Of a stretch of DNA of 64,000 nt, positions 28,312 to 37,256 are shown one piece after another; position 1 is the stretch's first letter, and each line of letters begins with the position of its first letter. The position numbers and the translations under genes are program-made. Source of the stretch: Picosynechococcus sp. PCC 7117. Its GTDB lineage: Bacteria > Cyanobacteriota > Cyanobacteriia > Cyanobacteriales > MRBY01. Under the pieces are notes generated by a model, which saw only the letters and a program-made list of their open reading frames with translations, was not told the origin of the DNA and did not search any database. The DNA lies in contig NZ_CP016477.1 in assembly GCF_001693275.1 (NCBI RefSeq), positions 2,480,001 to 2,544,000 on the forward strand. The letters are read 5' to 3'.

Positions 28312-29151
28312 TTAAAGGTTTCCGGACATTGGCCGATGGTTTTTGAGGTCGTAGCGATCGCCATGGCAGAGAATATGCAGATGCAAATTATGGAGACTCA
28401 GCGGTTCCGATGTATCGACACGGGACTGATTTGTGTGGGTCAAATCCTGGGCATCAACAATGGTGACTGTCCCCCGGCCCAGGACTTCTAAGTACCCTTC
28501 CTGTTCAAAGACCGCCGCCGTATCTTCGTCAATGCCGATCCCCAGGCGGTCTGGATGCACGGCGATCGTACTCAGGAGACGCACCATGCGATTGCGGTTA
28601 TGAAAATGCTGATCAACGATAATTTCTGGAATCATCCCCAGGCCCATGGCCAAATCCACCAGACCCCGGTTGGGAGATTCGCCGCTACTGCCCCCAGCGA
28701 TCATATGGTGGCCCATCACCGCGGCCCCGGCACTGGTGCCAGCGAGGGTGATTTCACCGCTGTGAATCCGTTGACGGATGCGTTCCATTAATGGCGTATC
28801 TGCAAGTAGACCACAAAGGCGAAGCTGGTCGCCGCCCGTCATAAAAACGCCAGTACAATCTTCAACAAATTCTTGGTAATAGCGATCTTCAGCATGGATG
28901 CGATCGCGCACGTCCAAGACCTTAACCTTTGCGACGCCCATATCCTCAAAGATCCGTTGGTAGCGATCGCCAATCAGTAACGGTTCGCGGGATGCCGATG
29001 GAATAATGGCGATCGCCGCCCCAGTGCCCCCAGACCGTCGGAAAAACGAAGCGAGAATTTCCTTACCATGAACCTTATCTTCCGCTCCCCCAATGACAAG
29101 GATGGAACTCTTAAAAGAAGTTTGCTGAGCAAGAGAAGTTTCTGACGGCAT
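28312..29151 (-). CDS. cphB: Cyanophycinase (CphB)
   Basis: This serine exopeptidase releases beta-Asp-Arg dipeptides from cyanophycin. Taking ATG 29151 (MPSETSLAQQ) the protein has 279 residues, matching the family; the frame extends 49 codons further upstream without family similarity. SILVIGGAEDKVHGKEIL opens the fold, FMTGGDQLRL is conserved, and the nucleophile is Ser140 in AGTSAGAAVMGHHM. It is followed by cphA 205 bases downstream on the same strand, the usual cphBA order, so synthesis and breakdown of the polymer are encoded together. Confidence 0.96.
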   Translation of the reverse strand: MPSETSLAQQTSFKSSILVIGGAEDKVHGKEILASFFRRSGGTGAAIAIIPSASREPLLIGDRYQRIFEDMGVAKVKVLDVRDRIHAEDRYYQEFVEDCTGVFMTGGDQLRLCGLLADTPLMERIRQRIHSGEITLAGTSAGAAVMGHHMIAGGSSGESPNRGLVDLAMGLGMIPEIIVDQHFHNRNRMVRLLSTIAVHPDRLGIGIDEDTAAVFEQEGYLEVLGRGTVTIVDAQDLTHTNQSRVDTSEPLSLHNLHLHILCHGDRYDLKNHRPMSGNL

Positions 29152-29383
29152 TAGTTTAATCTTGAGGACAGGTGAGAGGCGAAATTCCAGATCCGTTTGC
29201 ACTTGGTGAAGCCACCATGGGGGCCGAGCCATTGACCAGATTCCTGCGGTCTGAACCCTTACCAAAAGAACCAGAGAAATCCAGAAAAATCCCCACAATT
29301 ATTGCATAGTCCTTGTCATTCTCAAATTAGCTGATTATTCTTTTTTAGGTCAAAAAACCATCACTTTCACTCCCCCTTTTTCT

Positions 29384-30094
29384 ATGGCTTTACATTTCGA
29401 TCTTGTGACCCTTTTTCCGGATTTTTTTACCTCGCCGCTCCAGTCCGGCCTCCTGGGAAAAGCTTTAGGGAAAGGCATTGCCACCGTTAACTTCACTAAC
29501 CCCAGGGATTTCACGACCGATAAACACCGGAGCGTTGATGATGAACCCTATGGGGGCGGTGCGGGGATGTTATTAAAACCAGAACCTCTCTTCGCCGCAG
29601 TCGAGTCTTTACCCGTGCAACCTAAGCGGGAAGTGATCTTGATGACGCCCCAGGGACAACGGCTCGACCAACAACTTTTGGCGGAATTAACCACCTATGA
29701 CCAGTTGGTTCTAATCTGCGGCCATTATGAAGGGGTTGATGAGCGGGTGCGGGAGCATTTGGTAACCCGGGAAATTTCCTTGGGCGATTTTGTCTTGACC
29801 TGTGGCGAAATTCCGGCGTTAACGTTGCTCAACGGCGTGATTCGCTTACTGCCGGGCACGGTGGGCAAAGAAGCATCCCTGAAAGCCGATAGTTTCCAGG
29901 TGCCGCTGTTGGACTATCCGCAATATACGCGCCCCGCTAAGTTTCGGGAGTGGGAAGTACCGGCGGTCTTGCGGTCTGGTAATCACCAAAAAATTGCGGA
30001 ATGGCGTTTGGCCCAGCAAATCCAACGCACCCAGGCCCGGCGGCCAGATCTGTGGGAAGCGTGGCAGGCTTCCGAGGGGGAGGTTCAGGAATGA
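29384..30094 (+). CDS. trmD: tRNA (guanine-N1-)-methyltransferase (TrmD)
   Basis: The 236-residue SPOUT enzyme methylates G37 of tRNAs using S-adenosylmethionine. Diagnostic motifs are FDLVTLFPDFF at the start, DEPYGGGAGMLLKPEP, and the knot region LICGHYEGVDERVREHL and EISLGDFVLTCGEIPAL. A C-terminal RNA-binding helix domain follows (WEVPAVLRSGNHQKIAEWR). Its stop overlaps the next ATG by 4 bases (ATGA), indicating translational coupling to the unknown gene downstream. Confidence 0.97.
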   Translation: MALHFDLVTLFPDFFTSPLQSGLLGKALGKGIATVNFTNPRDFTTDKHRSVDDEPYGGGAGMLLKPEPLFAAVESLPVQPKREVILMTPQGQRLDQQLLAELTTYDQLVLICGHYEGVDERVREHLVTREISLGDFVLTCGEIPALTLLNGVIRLLPGTVGKEASLKADSFQVPLLDYPQYTRPAKFREWEVPAVLRSGNHQKIAEWRLAQQIQRTQARRPDLWEAWQASEGEVQE

Positions 30095-30888
30095 TTGTGA
30101 GTCTTTATCACCGATTATTGGGCATGATGTTGGCGATCGCCAGCCAATTTGAGGGCCATGACACCTCGCCCCTGCTCCTTTCAATGCAGGCCCTGATGAA
30201 CCAATACAGCGAAACCGGCACACCGGGCAGTTGGCGGCCCCCGTTCACCGAAGAGCCTTTAGAAAATGCGTTGTTGTTGTTGCCACTGTTGGTGTTTTGC
30301 CATGAAGATCCCCAGGATTTAGGCGATCGCCTGGGAAAATTTGACCTGCCCCCGGCGCAGTACCCTATGGTGTTGGATTTGGCCGGGGCCTTGAGTGCTT
30401 GTTTCCGAGAAAAACTCACCCCTGGGACATTCCGCATCCACATCGCGCAATATTCCCCGGTCGGCACACTACTACCATCCCCCTGGACTCCCCAACAGAC
30501 CTGGACAAGATTCAGTCGGACGATTCGAGCCGAAAAACAGCTTGATCAGGCAACGCGACAACTTTTGCTAATCTATGGGGCGATCGCCTATGGTCACGGG
30601 CGTTGGTCAGAGAGTTTCGCCCTAGTCCGGTCAGAATCGAGTATTATCAGCCTTTGGGTCGCCATTTTTATCGGTGTCCTCCGGGGCGATCGCCATTTAC
30701 CCCTATGTTTACGGCTACATCATGATTTAGAGGCAATGGAAATCCAAGTCTTACGGTTTTGGAGCCGCTGGTCGGGACTTCCCCCGGAAAATCAGTTACA
30801 GTTGGAGCAGGTACCCCTTATTGCAAGTCAGTCCGTTCTCCAATATCGTCCCCAGCTTCAACTTATTTCCCAACGCCACCTTGTTTAG
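30091..30888 (+). CDS. Hypothetical protein translationally coupled to trmD
   Basis: From the ATG at 30091 the protein has 265 residues. The frame also opens at 30001 inside trmD, but the ATGA overlap with the trmD stop is the more natural start. It begins MIVSLYHRLLGMMLAIASQFEGH and is rich in Leu and Trp, largely alpha-helical in appearance, with no signal peptide. The RLLGMMLA opening faintly recalls ADP-ribosylglycohydrolase-type proteins, but the metal-binding motifs of that family are not evident. I do not recognise a family. Coupling to trmD hints at a role in tRNA or translation, an inference from context only. Confidence 0.7.
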   Translation: MIVSLYHRLLGMMLAIASQFEGHDTSPLLLSMQALMNQYSETGTPGSWRPPFTEEPLENALLLLPLLVFCHEDPQDLGDRLGKFDLPPAQYPMVLDLAGALSACFREKLTPGTFRIHIAQYSPVGTLLPSPWTPQQTWTRFSRTIRAEKQLDQATRQLLLIYGAIAYGHGRWSESFALVRSESSIISLWVAIFIGVLRGDRHLPLCLRLHHDLEAMEIQVLRFWSRWSGLPPENQLQLEQVPLIASQSVLQYRPQLQLISQRHLV

Positions 30889-30961
30889 CATCCCGCGATC
30901 GATTGCATCTTTCTGCACTGGGTGGACGTCTGAATGAATCGCATCTTTTTTCAATTTGCAT

Positions 30962-33313
30962 ATGAATTTTTGGTCTAATTCCAAACAGCATCGGGGCCAA
31001 GGGCAATCTCCCACCCGGCGGAAATCGCCTAGTCAACTTTCTGCTTCGGTATTGGCAGTGGTGGCGGTTACATCCTTGACTAGCGTGATTGGCGATCGCT
31101 TTTATAACCAGCCGCAACTGGCGGTGGATACCATTGCCCCGAAGACGATCACGGCTCCCAGCGATGGTGAATTTGAGGATACCAAGACCACTGAGGCAAA
31201 ACGCCAGGAAATTCGCCAGGGCGCAATCCCCAGTTTGAAGCGAGATCCAGAAGTTACGCCAACTATCAAGCAAGACCTTAAAACCCTCCTCGATGACATT
31301 AGCCGAGTCCGTACCATTTCTGGCGAATTTCCCTTTCTCGATCCCCAAATTTTATCGATTCCGAGCCAAACAACACTCCGCCAAGCCAGTGCTGCCCAGT
31401 GGGAAACAGTATTGGCGATCGCCGATCAACTCGAAATTTCTCCCCTGCCGCCCCTTGATACCCTGCTGCCCACAGATGCAAATTTGGCGACCCCAACCCG
31501 GGAACTCTACGCCTATGCCGGGGGAGCTGGCCCTGCGGCAGTGCAAAGGGTGATCACGACGATCATGGTGGCCCGGGAAGGCTATCAACAGGCGATCGCC
31601 GAAGCCCAAACCACCTTTAACACCGACCTGTTTCAAACCCACCAAACCTTTTTACTCCGCCTGTCTGACGCAGAATGGGAGCAAGTCCGTAATGATATTC
31701 TCCAGGCTGGCGATCGCATTTTGACCCAAGGGATTCCCCCAGGCATTTCCCCAAGCCTCCTCCAAGAAACTATCCAGGTACAACTCGAAAACGATAGATC
31801 CGGGCGCGCCTTTGCCATCGACACTTTAAGCCAAACCCTGCGCCCCAACCTGATCGAAGACCGCGAAGAAACCAAACGCCGTTCCGAGCAGGCAGCCCTC
31901 GCCGTAGAACCCGTCGTTGTAAGCATTGATTCGGGCGAGGTAATTGTCACCAAGGGAGAGCAAATTAGCCAAGAAGATTTTGTGCTACTCGATGGCTTTG
32001 GCCTCAGCGATCGCCAAATTAACTGGTTGGGTCTCGGCGGTTATGCGCTCCTGGTTAGCGGTGGCGTTGCCATAACCATCCTTGTCGTTACCAAAACCAA
32101 GAAAAACCTGCGGCGGCGTGATTGGGTGCTGCTGCTGCTCATTAGCCTGAGTACCCCCCTCCTGGGCCTAACGAAATTTCCCTACAACAACAACTTACCA
32201 GCCGTCGGATTACTCACCGGTAGCCTCTACCATCCCCACATTGCGATCACCCAAGTGGCCCTCTTATCCGGGATTACGGGCATTAGCAACGAAAACATTA
32301 AATGGGATCACCTCATTGCGGCCACCGTCGGCGGAATCATTGCCGCCCAACAGAGCGGTAAACTGCGATCGCGCGAAGAACAAGCCAGCCTTGGCTTCAC
32401 CATTGGGGCCATGCAAGCTGTCGTCAGCCTCGCCTGGAATCTCATTGCCAGTGCCAGTGCCGAGACCCTCTGGTATGTCCTCTTGCCAGAAGCATTAATT
32501 TTTGGCTTCTCTGGCACCGTCTGGATTATTATTGCCCTCGGACTATCCCCCTATCTAGAACGCTTCTTTGAACTGCTAACCCCCATTCGCTTAGCTGAAC
32601 TTTCCAACCCGAATCGTCCTCTGCTCGCCAAGCTTGCTAAAGAAACCCCTGGAACCTTCCAACACACGCTATTTGTCGCCTCCCTCGCCGAAGCTGCTGG
32701 TCGCCAATTAGGCTGTGATGTGGAATTAATCCGCGCCGGAACCCTCTACCATGACATTGGCAAGACCCACGACCCCGAAGGCTTTATTGAAAATCAGCAG
32801 GGTGGCCCCAATAAACATGACCAACTCAGTCCCTATGAAAGCGTCGAAATTATTCGCAAGCACGTAACGGAAGGGGAAAAAATGGCCAAAAAACACAAGC
32901 TACCCAAGGCAATCCGTGACTTCATCCCAGAACACCAAGGGACGATGCAAATTTCATATTTTTATCACCAGGCCCGTGCCCTTGCCGAAAAAGAAGGCCA
33001 CCCCCCAGACAGTGTGGATGAACAGTTATTCCGTTATGCTGGCCCGATCCCCCAATCAAGGGAAACAGGGGTGGTAATGCTGGCAGATAGTTGTGAAGCA
33101 GCCCTACGTTCCTTGAAAGAAGCGACCCCAGACCAGGCGGCAATTATGGTCAATCGTATATTTCGGGCCCGTTGGCAAGATGGTCAATTAGCTGAATCTG
33201 GCATTGCAAAAAATGAGTTGCCGTCCATTGTGGATGTTTTTGTAAAAGTATGGGAGCAGTACAACCATAAGCGTATTGCTTATCCCCAGGCCGTATTGGA
33301 GTCTCGCCGTTAA
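30962..33313 (+). CDS. 7TM-HD phosphohydrolase (PgpH-like, predicted c-di-AMP phosphodiesterase)
   Basis: From ATG 30962 the protein has 783 residues; a TTG at 30956 would add two. After a basic N-terminus and one membrane anchor there is an extracytoplasmic 7TMR-HDED-type domain (about 70-340), a block of about seven transmembrane helices (about 360-570), and a cytoplasmic HD domain (about 600-755). The HD ligands are in LYHDIGKTHDPEGF near residue 597, preceded by PGTFQHTLFVASLAEAA. This is the architecture of PgpH, which hydrolyses cyclic di-AMP. Function in this organism is inferred from family. Confidence 0.92.
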   Translation: MNFWSNSKQHRGQGQSPTRRKSPSQLSASVLAVVAVTSLTSVIGDRFYNQPQLAVDTIAPKTITAPSDGEFEDTKTTEAKRQEIRQGAIPSLKRDPEVTPTIKQDLKTLLDDISRVRTISGEFPFLDPQILSIPSQTTLRQASAAQWETVLAIADQLEISPLPPLDTLLPTDANLATPTRELYAYAGGAGPAAVQRVITTIMVAREGYQQAIAEAQTTFNTDLFQTHQTFLLRLSDAEWEQVRNDILQAGDRILTQGIPPGISPSLLQETIQVQLENDRSGRAFAIDTLSQTLRPNLIEDREETKRRSEQAALAVEPVVVSIDSGEVIVTKGEQISQEDFVLLDGFGLSDRQINWLGLGGYALLVSGGVAITILVVTKTKKNLRRRDWVLLLLISLSTPLLGLTKFPYNNNLPAVGLLTGSLYHPHIAITQVALLSGITGISNENIKWDHLIAATVGGIIAAQQSGKLRSREEQASLGFTIGAMQAVVSLAWNLIASASAETLWYVLLPEALIFGFSGTVWIIIALGLSPYLERFFELLTPIRLAELSNPNRPLLAKLAKETPGTFQHTLFVASLAEAAGRQLGCDVELIRAGTLYHDIGKTHDPEGFIENQQGGPNKHDQLSPYESVEIIRKHVTEGEKMAKKHKLPKAIRDFIPEHQGTMQISYFYHQARALAEKEGHPPDSVDEQLFRYAGPIPQSRETGVVMLADSCEAALRSLKEATPDQAAIMVNRIFRARWQDGQLAESGIAKNELPSIVDVFVKVWEQYNHKRIAYPQAVLESRR

Positions 33314-33364
33314 CCCCAGGACAGAAATTGTTAAGATCTGTAAATAAGTACTCTAGGCTGACCC

Positions 33365-34120
33365 ATGGAATTGACATACCTCGACAGTAATAGCTGGCTC
33401 ATTGAGATGGCCGGAAAACGTATTTTGCTAGATCCTTGGCTAGTGGGTTCGTTGATGTTTGGGAATACGCCTTGGTTATTTAAAGGCGATCGCCCCCAGG
33501 ATCGTCCCATTCCCGAAAATATAGATTTAATACTCCTATCCCAAGGGCTACCAGACCATGCCCACATACCTACCCTAGAGCAGTTGGATCACGCCTTACC
33601 CGTTGTCGCTTCCCCTAATGCGGCCAAGATCGTGGAGTCTCTGGGTTATCAAACCATCCACACCCTAGAGCATCACCAGAAATATACTATTGATAATTTA
33701 GAAATCTTGGCTCTGAAAGGGTCTCCGGTGGGGCCAACCACTTTGGAAAATGGCTACCTGCTCAAGGATCTCAGCACTGGCCAAACGCTCTATTACGAAC
33801 CCCACGGCTACCATTCCCCGGAGTTGAAGCAGTACGCTCCGATTGACGTTGTGGTGACGCCATTGATTAACCTCACCCTGCCCCTCCTCGGCCCCGTGAT
33901 CAAAGGTCAAGCCAGTGCCCTACAGGTTTGTGAATGGCTAAAACCCCAGGTCATTTTGCCCACCGCCGCTGGTGGAGATGTCAACTTTGAAGGGCTGGTG
34001 ATGAAATTCCTCAAACCCCAAGGTACGGTCGCTGACTTTAAGCAGATGCTCCATGAAAAACAACCCGATACCCTGGTTTTGGAGCCGACGCCAGGGAGTC
34101 CTTGTACGGTTTTGGCTTAA
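33365..34120 (+). CDS. Metallo-beta-lactamase-fold protein with degenerate metal site
   Basis: The 251-residue protein has the UlaG-like fold pattern: MELTYLDSNSWLIEMAGKRILLDPWLVG at the start, PENIDLILLSQGLPDHAHIPTLE, and VILPTAAGGDVNFEGL. Where active members have HxHxDH, this one has QGLPDHAH, so the first two His ligands are Gln and Leu while Asp-His remain. Catalysis with two metals is therefore doubtful. Similar degenerate proteins occur in cyanobacteria and plastids; their role is unknown. It follows the HD-domain gene by 51 bases. Confidence 0.82.
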   Translation: MELTYLDSNSWLIEMAGKRILLDPWLVGSLMFGNTPWLFKGDRPQDRPIPENIDLILLSQGLPDHAHIPTLEQLDHALPVVASPNAAKIVESLGYQTIHTLEHHQKYTIDNLEILALKGSPVGPTTLENGYLLKDLSTGQTLYYEPHGYHSPELKQYAPIDVVVTPLINLTLPLLGPVIKGQASALQVCEWLKPQVILPTAAGGDVNFEGLVMKFLKPQGTVADFKQMLHEKQPDTLVLEPTPGSPCTVLA

Positions 34121-34211
34121 AAAATAACCCCATCTAAAGTCCTGCCCGAATCCTGAATAAGCTATACTAAAAAGCTGCTCACATATCCGTAGCGATCGCC
34201 TAGTTTTGACT

Positions 34212-34439
34212 ATGAAAAATCCTTCCCTGCGCCAAGAACCTCGATACGCGCCTGCCTCCGTGATTGCCCTCGAGCAAAAGACATCATTATTAGAATGGCT
34301 AGAAGAAAACGGTCGCATTATTTACCGCGAGAAAAAAGACGACTTGATCGATGAGATGGCAGACGATCAAGACTTATCTGAGCTGATGGATGAAGACGGC
34401 TTTGAAGATGATGATGACGATGATACTGATCTCGATTAA
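34212..34439 (+). CDS. DUF3134 family small acidic protein
   Basis: From ATG 34212 (MKNPSLRQEPRYAPASV) the product has 75 residues; a TTG two codons earlier is less likely. The N-terminal half, with LRQEPRYAPASVIALEQKTSLLEWLEENGRII, matches cyanobacterial DUF3134. The C-terminal third is almost purely acidic (DGFEDDDDDDTDLD), probably disordered. TATACT near 34164 may be its -10 element. A strong terminator follows directly. Function is unknown. Confidence 0.8.
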   Translation: MKNPSLRQEPRYAPASVIALEQKTSLLEWLEENGRIIYREKKDDLIDEMADDQDLSELMDEDGFEDDDDDDTDLD

Positions 34440-34479
34440 ACAGAATACCCAAAAATGAATCTCTAAATTATCTCGTTGA

Positions 34480-34519
34480 CCCCCCCAATACCATAAAGAT
34501 ATTAGGGGGTAGTTTTTTT
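34480..34519 (+). terminator. Rho-independent terminator after the DUF3134 gene
   Basis: ACCCCCCCAATA and TATTAGGGGGT form a long stem with a short loop, followed by TTTTTTT. It lies between convergent genes and may serve mainly the plus-strand gene. Confidence 0.88.
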
Positions 34520-34523
34520 ATAT

Positions 34524-36212
34524 TCAATTATCGTTTTTACTTAAAATCGGGATCAAAGTTTGTCGATAGGCTCTCCACTGCTGTTTTGAATCAGGTGTTG
34601 AACTTTTTCCTTTTTCTAACAAAATAACGCCTTCTTTAAAATCAACAATGCCATATTCATTTTGATCAACAATTTGATCAATTACCCCAACATAATCTTT
34701 CAATCGTTGCCAATCCTCATCGAAAGCGACTTGATAACGCACTAGACGCCATAGATCTGCCACAATAAAATCAACTTTTTCGATGTTTTGTTGATCGTTT
34801 TCAATTTCGATGCCGGGTAAACGAATAATTTCTCGACGACTAGATAGATGAGGAATGATGTAGGTTGTTGCGGAGACGCTTGCATCCTGAGGAATACGGC
34901 CAATCATGCCCTGAATATCAACACTGCGAGACCATTGCTCAATCGGGGACACATAAACCCAAGGTTGTAAGGAATCCGGAATCATAAAGTAAAGTGTCCG
35001 GTTAGGATTAGCTGTGATGGTAAAAGCGATAGATAAGGTTAAACAAGTAATCCAGAATTTTTTAAAAAATGGGCTGATTTGTCGGGGATGACGGGGCTGG
35101 TTTTTCCGGAAAAAATTATTAAAGCCTTCCCCAGACCACCATAGAATTACCCCATAACAAATACCTGGTACAACGGCAAGGGCATAGCGAATATTAATCG
35201 AGAGAACAGACATCCCTTTTCCTAACAGAAGTTTGAGCAAGGGAAATCCGGCGATCGCCCAAGCACTCGGAGCCACTGCCGGGACAAAAGCAAATGGCAA
35301 AAATTGTCCTGCGAGATATTTAATTGTCCGATCAAAAGGAGTAACCAGTTCCCTAAGAAGTAACAATGGATTGGAGAGCATTGCCAATAAAATATCAAAG
35401 GTGGAAGCCTCTGCCGCGTCTGTATATTGCCCAAATCGTTCGAGCATAAATCGCTTAGAAATATCCTCGGAAAAGATCGGCATAATTAAATTAGTTAGCA
35501 GCAGAATATACCCAAAACTAAACAAACAGACCGCCGCTCCGATTTTTGGAAAACGACGACTAAGGATCATATAGGCGCCCACCCCGAAGAGAACAATACC
35601 GCTATCTTCACGGATCATGACGATCAAAGGACACATAATTCCAAAGAGCCACCACCAACGTTTTTCCATGGCTAAAAGCAACGTAAACATAAAAAGAGGC
35701 AACTGGAAATTATCGTGAAAATTACATAAAGTTGGGCCAATTACAGCATTTGCACCGTAATAGCTATAGGTAATCCAACGGGCAGGAACTGGATCTAGAT
35801 AATGTCGTGCTAATAGGTACAGAACAAGACCCGCTGCCGATAGCATGGTAACTAGAAGTACGGCTAGGGTTGCAGCATGGGGAAAAAAGAAATAAATCGG
35901 CAACCACAGAAGTAGAGCAGGAGTGAAGTGTTGCCCAAGGCGATGGTAGCTGACATCTGGGACTTCCCCTGCATGAACAACATTGGTAGATAACTGTGAA
36001 GAGAGGCTACTTTGAAAAAAACGGCCATGGGCTCCATTCCACATAACCTGATTGAAGATGCCTTGGTCATAGGAGGAATAGAATGTGAAATGACGGTGCA
36101 GCACCAAAGCCATACAGATGATAAAAAAGATGCCGCTAACAATCAGGATAGGCCGCCATTCTTCCTGTTTAAAGGGGGTTTTGACGGGTCTGATGTCCTC
36201 AAGATTGACCAT
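34524..36212 (-). CDS. DUF2079 integral membrane protein
   Basis: The 562-residue protein has about ten hydrophobic segments. Near the N-terminus, YSSYDQGIFNQVMWNGAHGRFF and later YHRLGQHFTPALLLWLP match the DUF2079 signature (D-GIFNQ, then HF.P), which resembles the GT-C membrane glycosyltransferase fold. The C-terminal ~110 residues form a soluble domain (VDFIVADLWRLVRYQ, GVIDQIVDQNEYGIVDF). The substrate is unknown; a lipid-linked sugar is plausible from the fold. The gene is AT-richer than its neighbours and holds only one HIP1 site (near 35253). Confidence 0.85.
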   Translation of the reverse strand: MVNLEDIRPVKTPFKQEEWRPILIVSGIFFIICMALVLHRHFTFYSSYDQGIFNQVMWNGAHGRFFQSSLSSQLSTNVVHAGEVPDVSYHRLGQHFTPALLLWLPIYFFFPHAATLAVLLVTMLSAAGLVLYLLARHYLDPVPARWITYSYYGANAVIGPTLCNFHDNFQLPLFMFTLLLAMEKRWWWLFGIMCPLIVMIREDSGIVLFGVGAYMILSRRFPKIGAAVCLFSFGYILLLTNLIMPIFSEDISKRFMLERFGQYTDAAEASTFDILLAMLSNPLLLLRELVTPFDRTIKYLAGQFLPFAFVPAVAPSAWAIAGFPLLKLLLGKGMSVLSINIRYALAVVPGICYGVILWWSGEGFNNFFRKNQPRHPRQISPFFKKFWITCLTLSIAFTITANPNRTLYFMIPDSLQPWVYVSPIEQWSRSVDIQGMIGRIPQDASVSATTYIIPHLSSRREIIRLPGIEIENDQQNIEKVDFIVADLWRLVRYQVAFDEDWQRLKDYVGVIDQIVDQNEYGIVDFKEGVILLEKGKSSTPDSKQQWRAYRQTLIPILSKNDN

Positions 36213-36253
36213 AGAACACTGCCTAACAATGAATCTCCAAAATCTTATCAGAG

Positions 36254-37249
36254 TTAGGAATCGTCGGAATTGATGGCTAAAGTGTGGCGGTCATGAGGAG
36301 ATTGAAAGCGATGAATATCGATACCGAGGGGAATAATGCCGCTGGGGTTGAGAGGGAAGAGGGAGGTGTAATATTCTTGCTGGATTGTTTTGAGGGGGCA
36401 GGTAGCAGAAACACCTGGCAGTTGATAGATATCTCGTAGATAGCCCCAGAGATTTTTGTAATCGCAGATGCGGCGGCGATCGCATTTAAAGAGACCATGA
36501 TAAACGAGATCAAAGCGAATCAAGGTGGTAAACAGGCGGATATCGCAGAGGGTGAGTTGGTCGCCTAGAAGGTAGCGGCGATCGCCTAGGCGTTGGTCTA
36601 ACTGATCCAAAGTTTGAAAAAGTGCCGTTGCCGCTTGGTCATAGGCGGCTTGGGTGCGGGCAAAGCCACATTTATAAACGCCATTATTAACAGTGTGATA
36701 GATGAGGTCATTGAGGCGATCGCCTTCTGGTCGTAATGGTTCTGGATATAAGTCTCGCTCTGGGAATTTCGCAAACCGATTAAAGGCATCATTGAGCATC
36801 ACAATAATCTCTGCGCTCTCGTTATTGACAATTTGGTACGTTTGGCAATCCCACAGCACTGGCACAGAACAGCGGCCACTGTAACCCGCCTGGCCCAATT
36901 GATAAAGCTCTTTCATGCTGCGGCAGCCCGTGGGGTCATTTTCCAGACGCCAGCCCCCCACTGACACATCGGCGATCGCCACACTCAGATCCACCACATC
37001 CTCTAGACCCTTGAGGATGCGGGTAATGGCTGTCCGGTGCGCCCAGGGACAAGTAAGGCCAATGTAGAGTCGATAACGGTTTGGCTCTGCCGGAAACTGC
37101 TCTGAACCGACCCAATGGCGAAATTGACTTTCGACCCGCTGAAAATTGCCCGTTGGGTCGCTGGGGGCCAATTGAGACATCAGGGTTTGCCACAGGCGAT
37201 GCCAAACAAATTGTGCCGTTTGAATCAGAAACTTCGGGGGAACTGCCAT
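36254..37249 (-). CDS. Glutathione S-transferase family, glutathionyl-hydroquinone reductase-like (Xi class)
   Basis: The 331-residue protein has RYRLYIGLTCPWAHRTAITRIL, with the catalytic Cys67 in the CPWA motif typical of Xi-class GSTs (YqjG/ECM4), which reduce glutathionyl-quinones. SVPVLWDCQTYQIVNNESAEI is the glutathione-binding cis-Pro and Glu-Ser region, and RYLLGDQLTLCDIRLFTTLIRFD belongs to the C-terminal helical domain. It starts 7 bases after the preceding minus-strand gene, so the two are probably co-transcribed. Confidence 0.92.
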   Translation of the reverse strand: MAVPPKFLIQTAQFVWHRLWQTLMSQLAPSDPTGNFQRVESQFRHWVGSEQFPAEPNRYRLYIGLTCPWAHRTAITRILKGLEDVVDLSVAIADVSVGGWRLENDPTGCRSMKELYQLGQAGYSGRCSVPVLWDCQTYQIVNNESAEIIVMLNDAFNRFAKFPERDLYPEPLRPEGDRLNDLIYHTVNNGVYKCGFARTQAAYDQAATALFQTLDQLDQRLGDRRYLLGDQLTLCDIRLFTTLIRFDLVYHGLFKCDRRRICDYKNLWGYLRDIYQLPGVSATCPLKTIQQEYYTSLFPLNPSGIIPLGIDIHRFQSPHDRHTLAINSDDS

Positions 37250-37256
37250 AAAGCGA

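Noticed and set aside
30001-30090. Upstream extension of the gene after trmD
   Set aside because: It lies wholly inside trmD and has no family support; the ATGA overlap at 30091 is the better start.
30889-30961. tRNA-sized gap (73 bases) between two genes
   Set aside because: No T-loop GGTTCRA motif or acceptor pairing; it does not fold as a tRNA.
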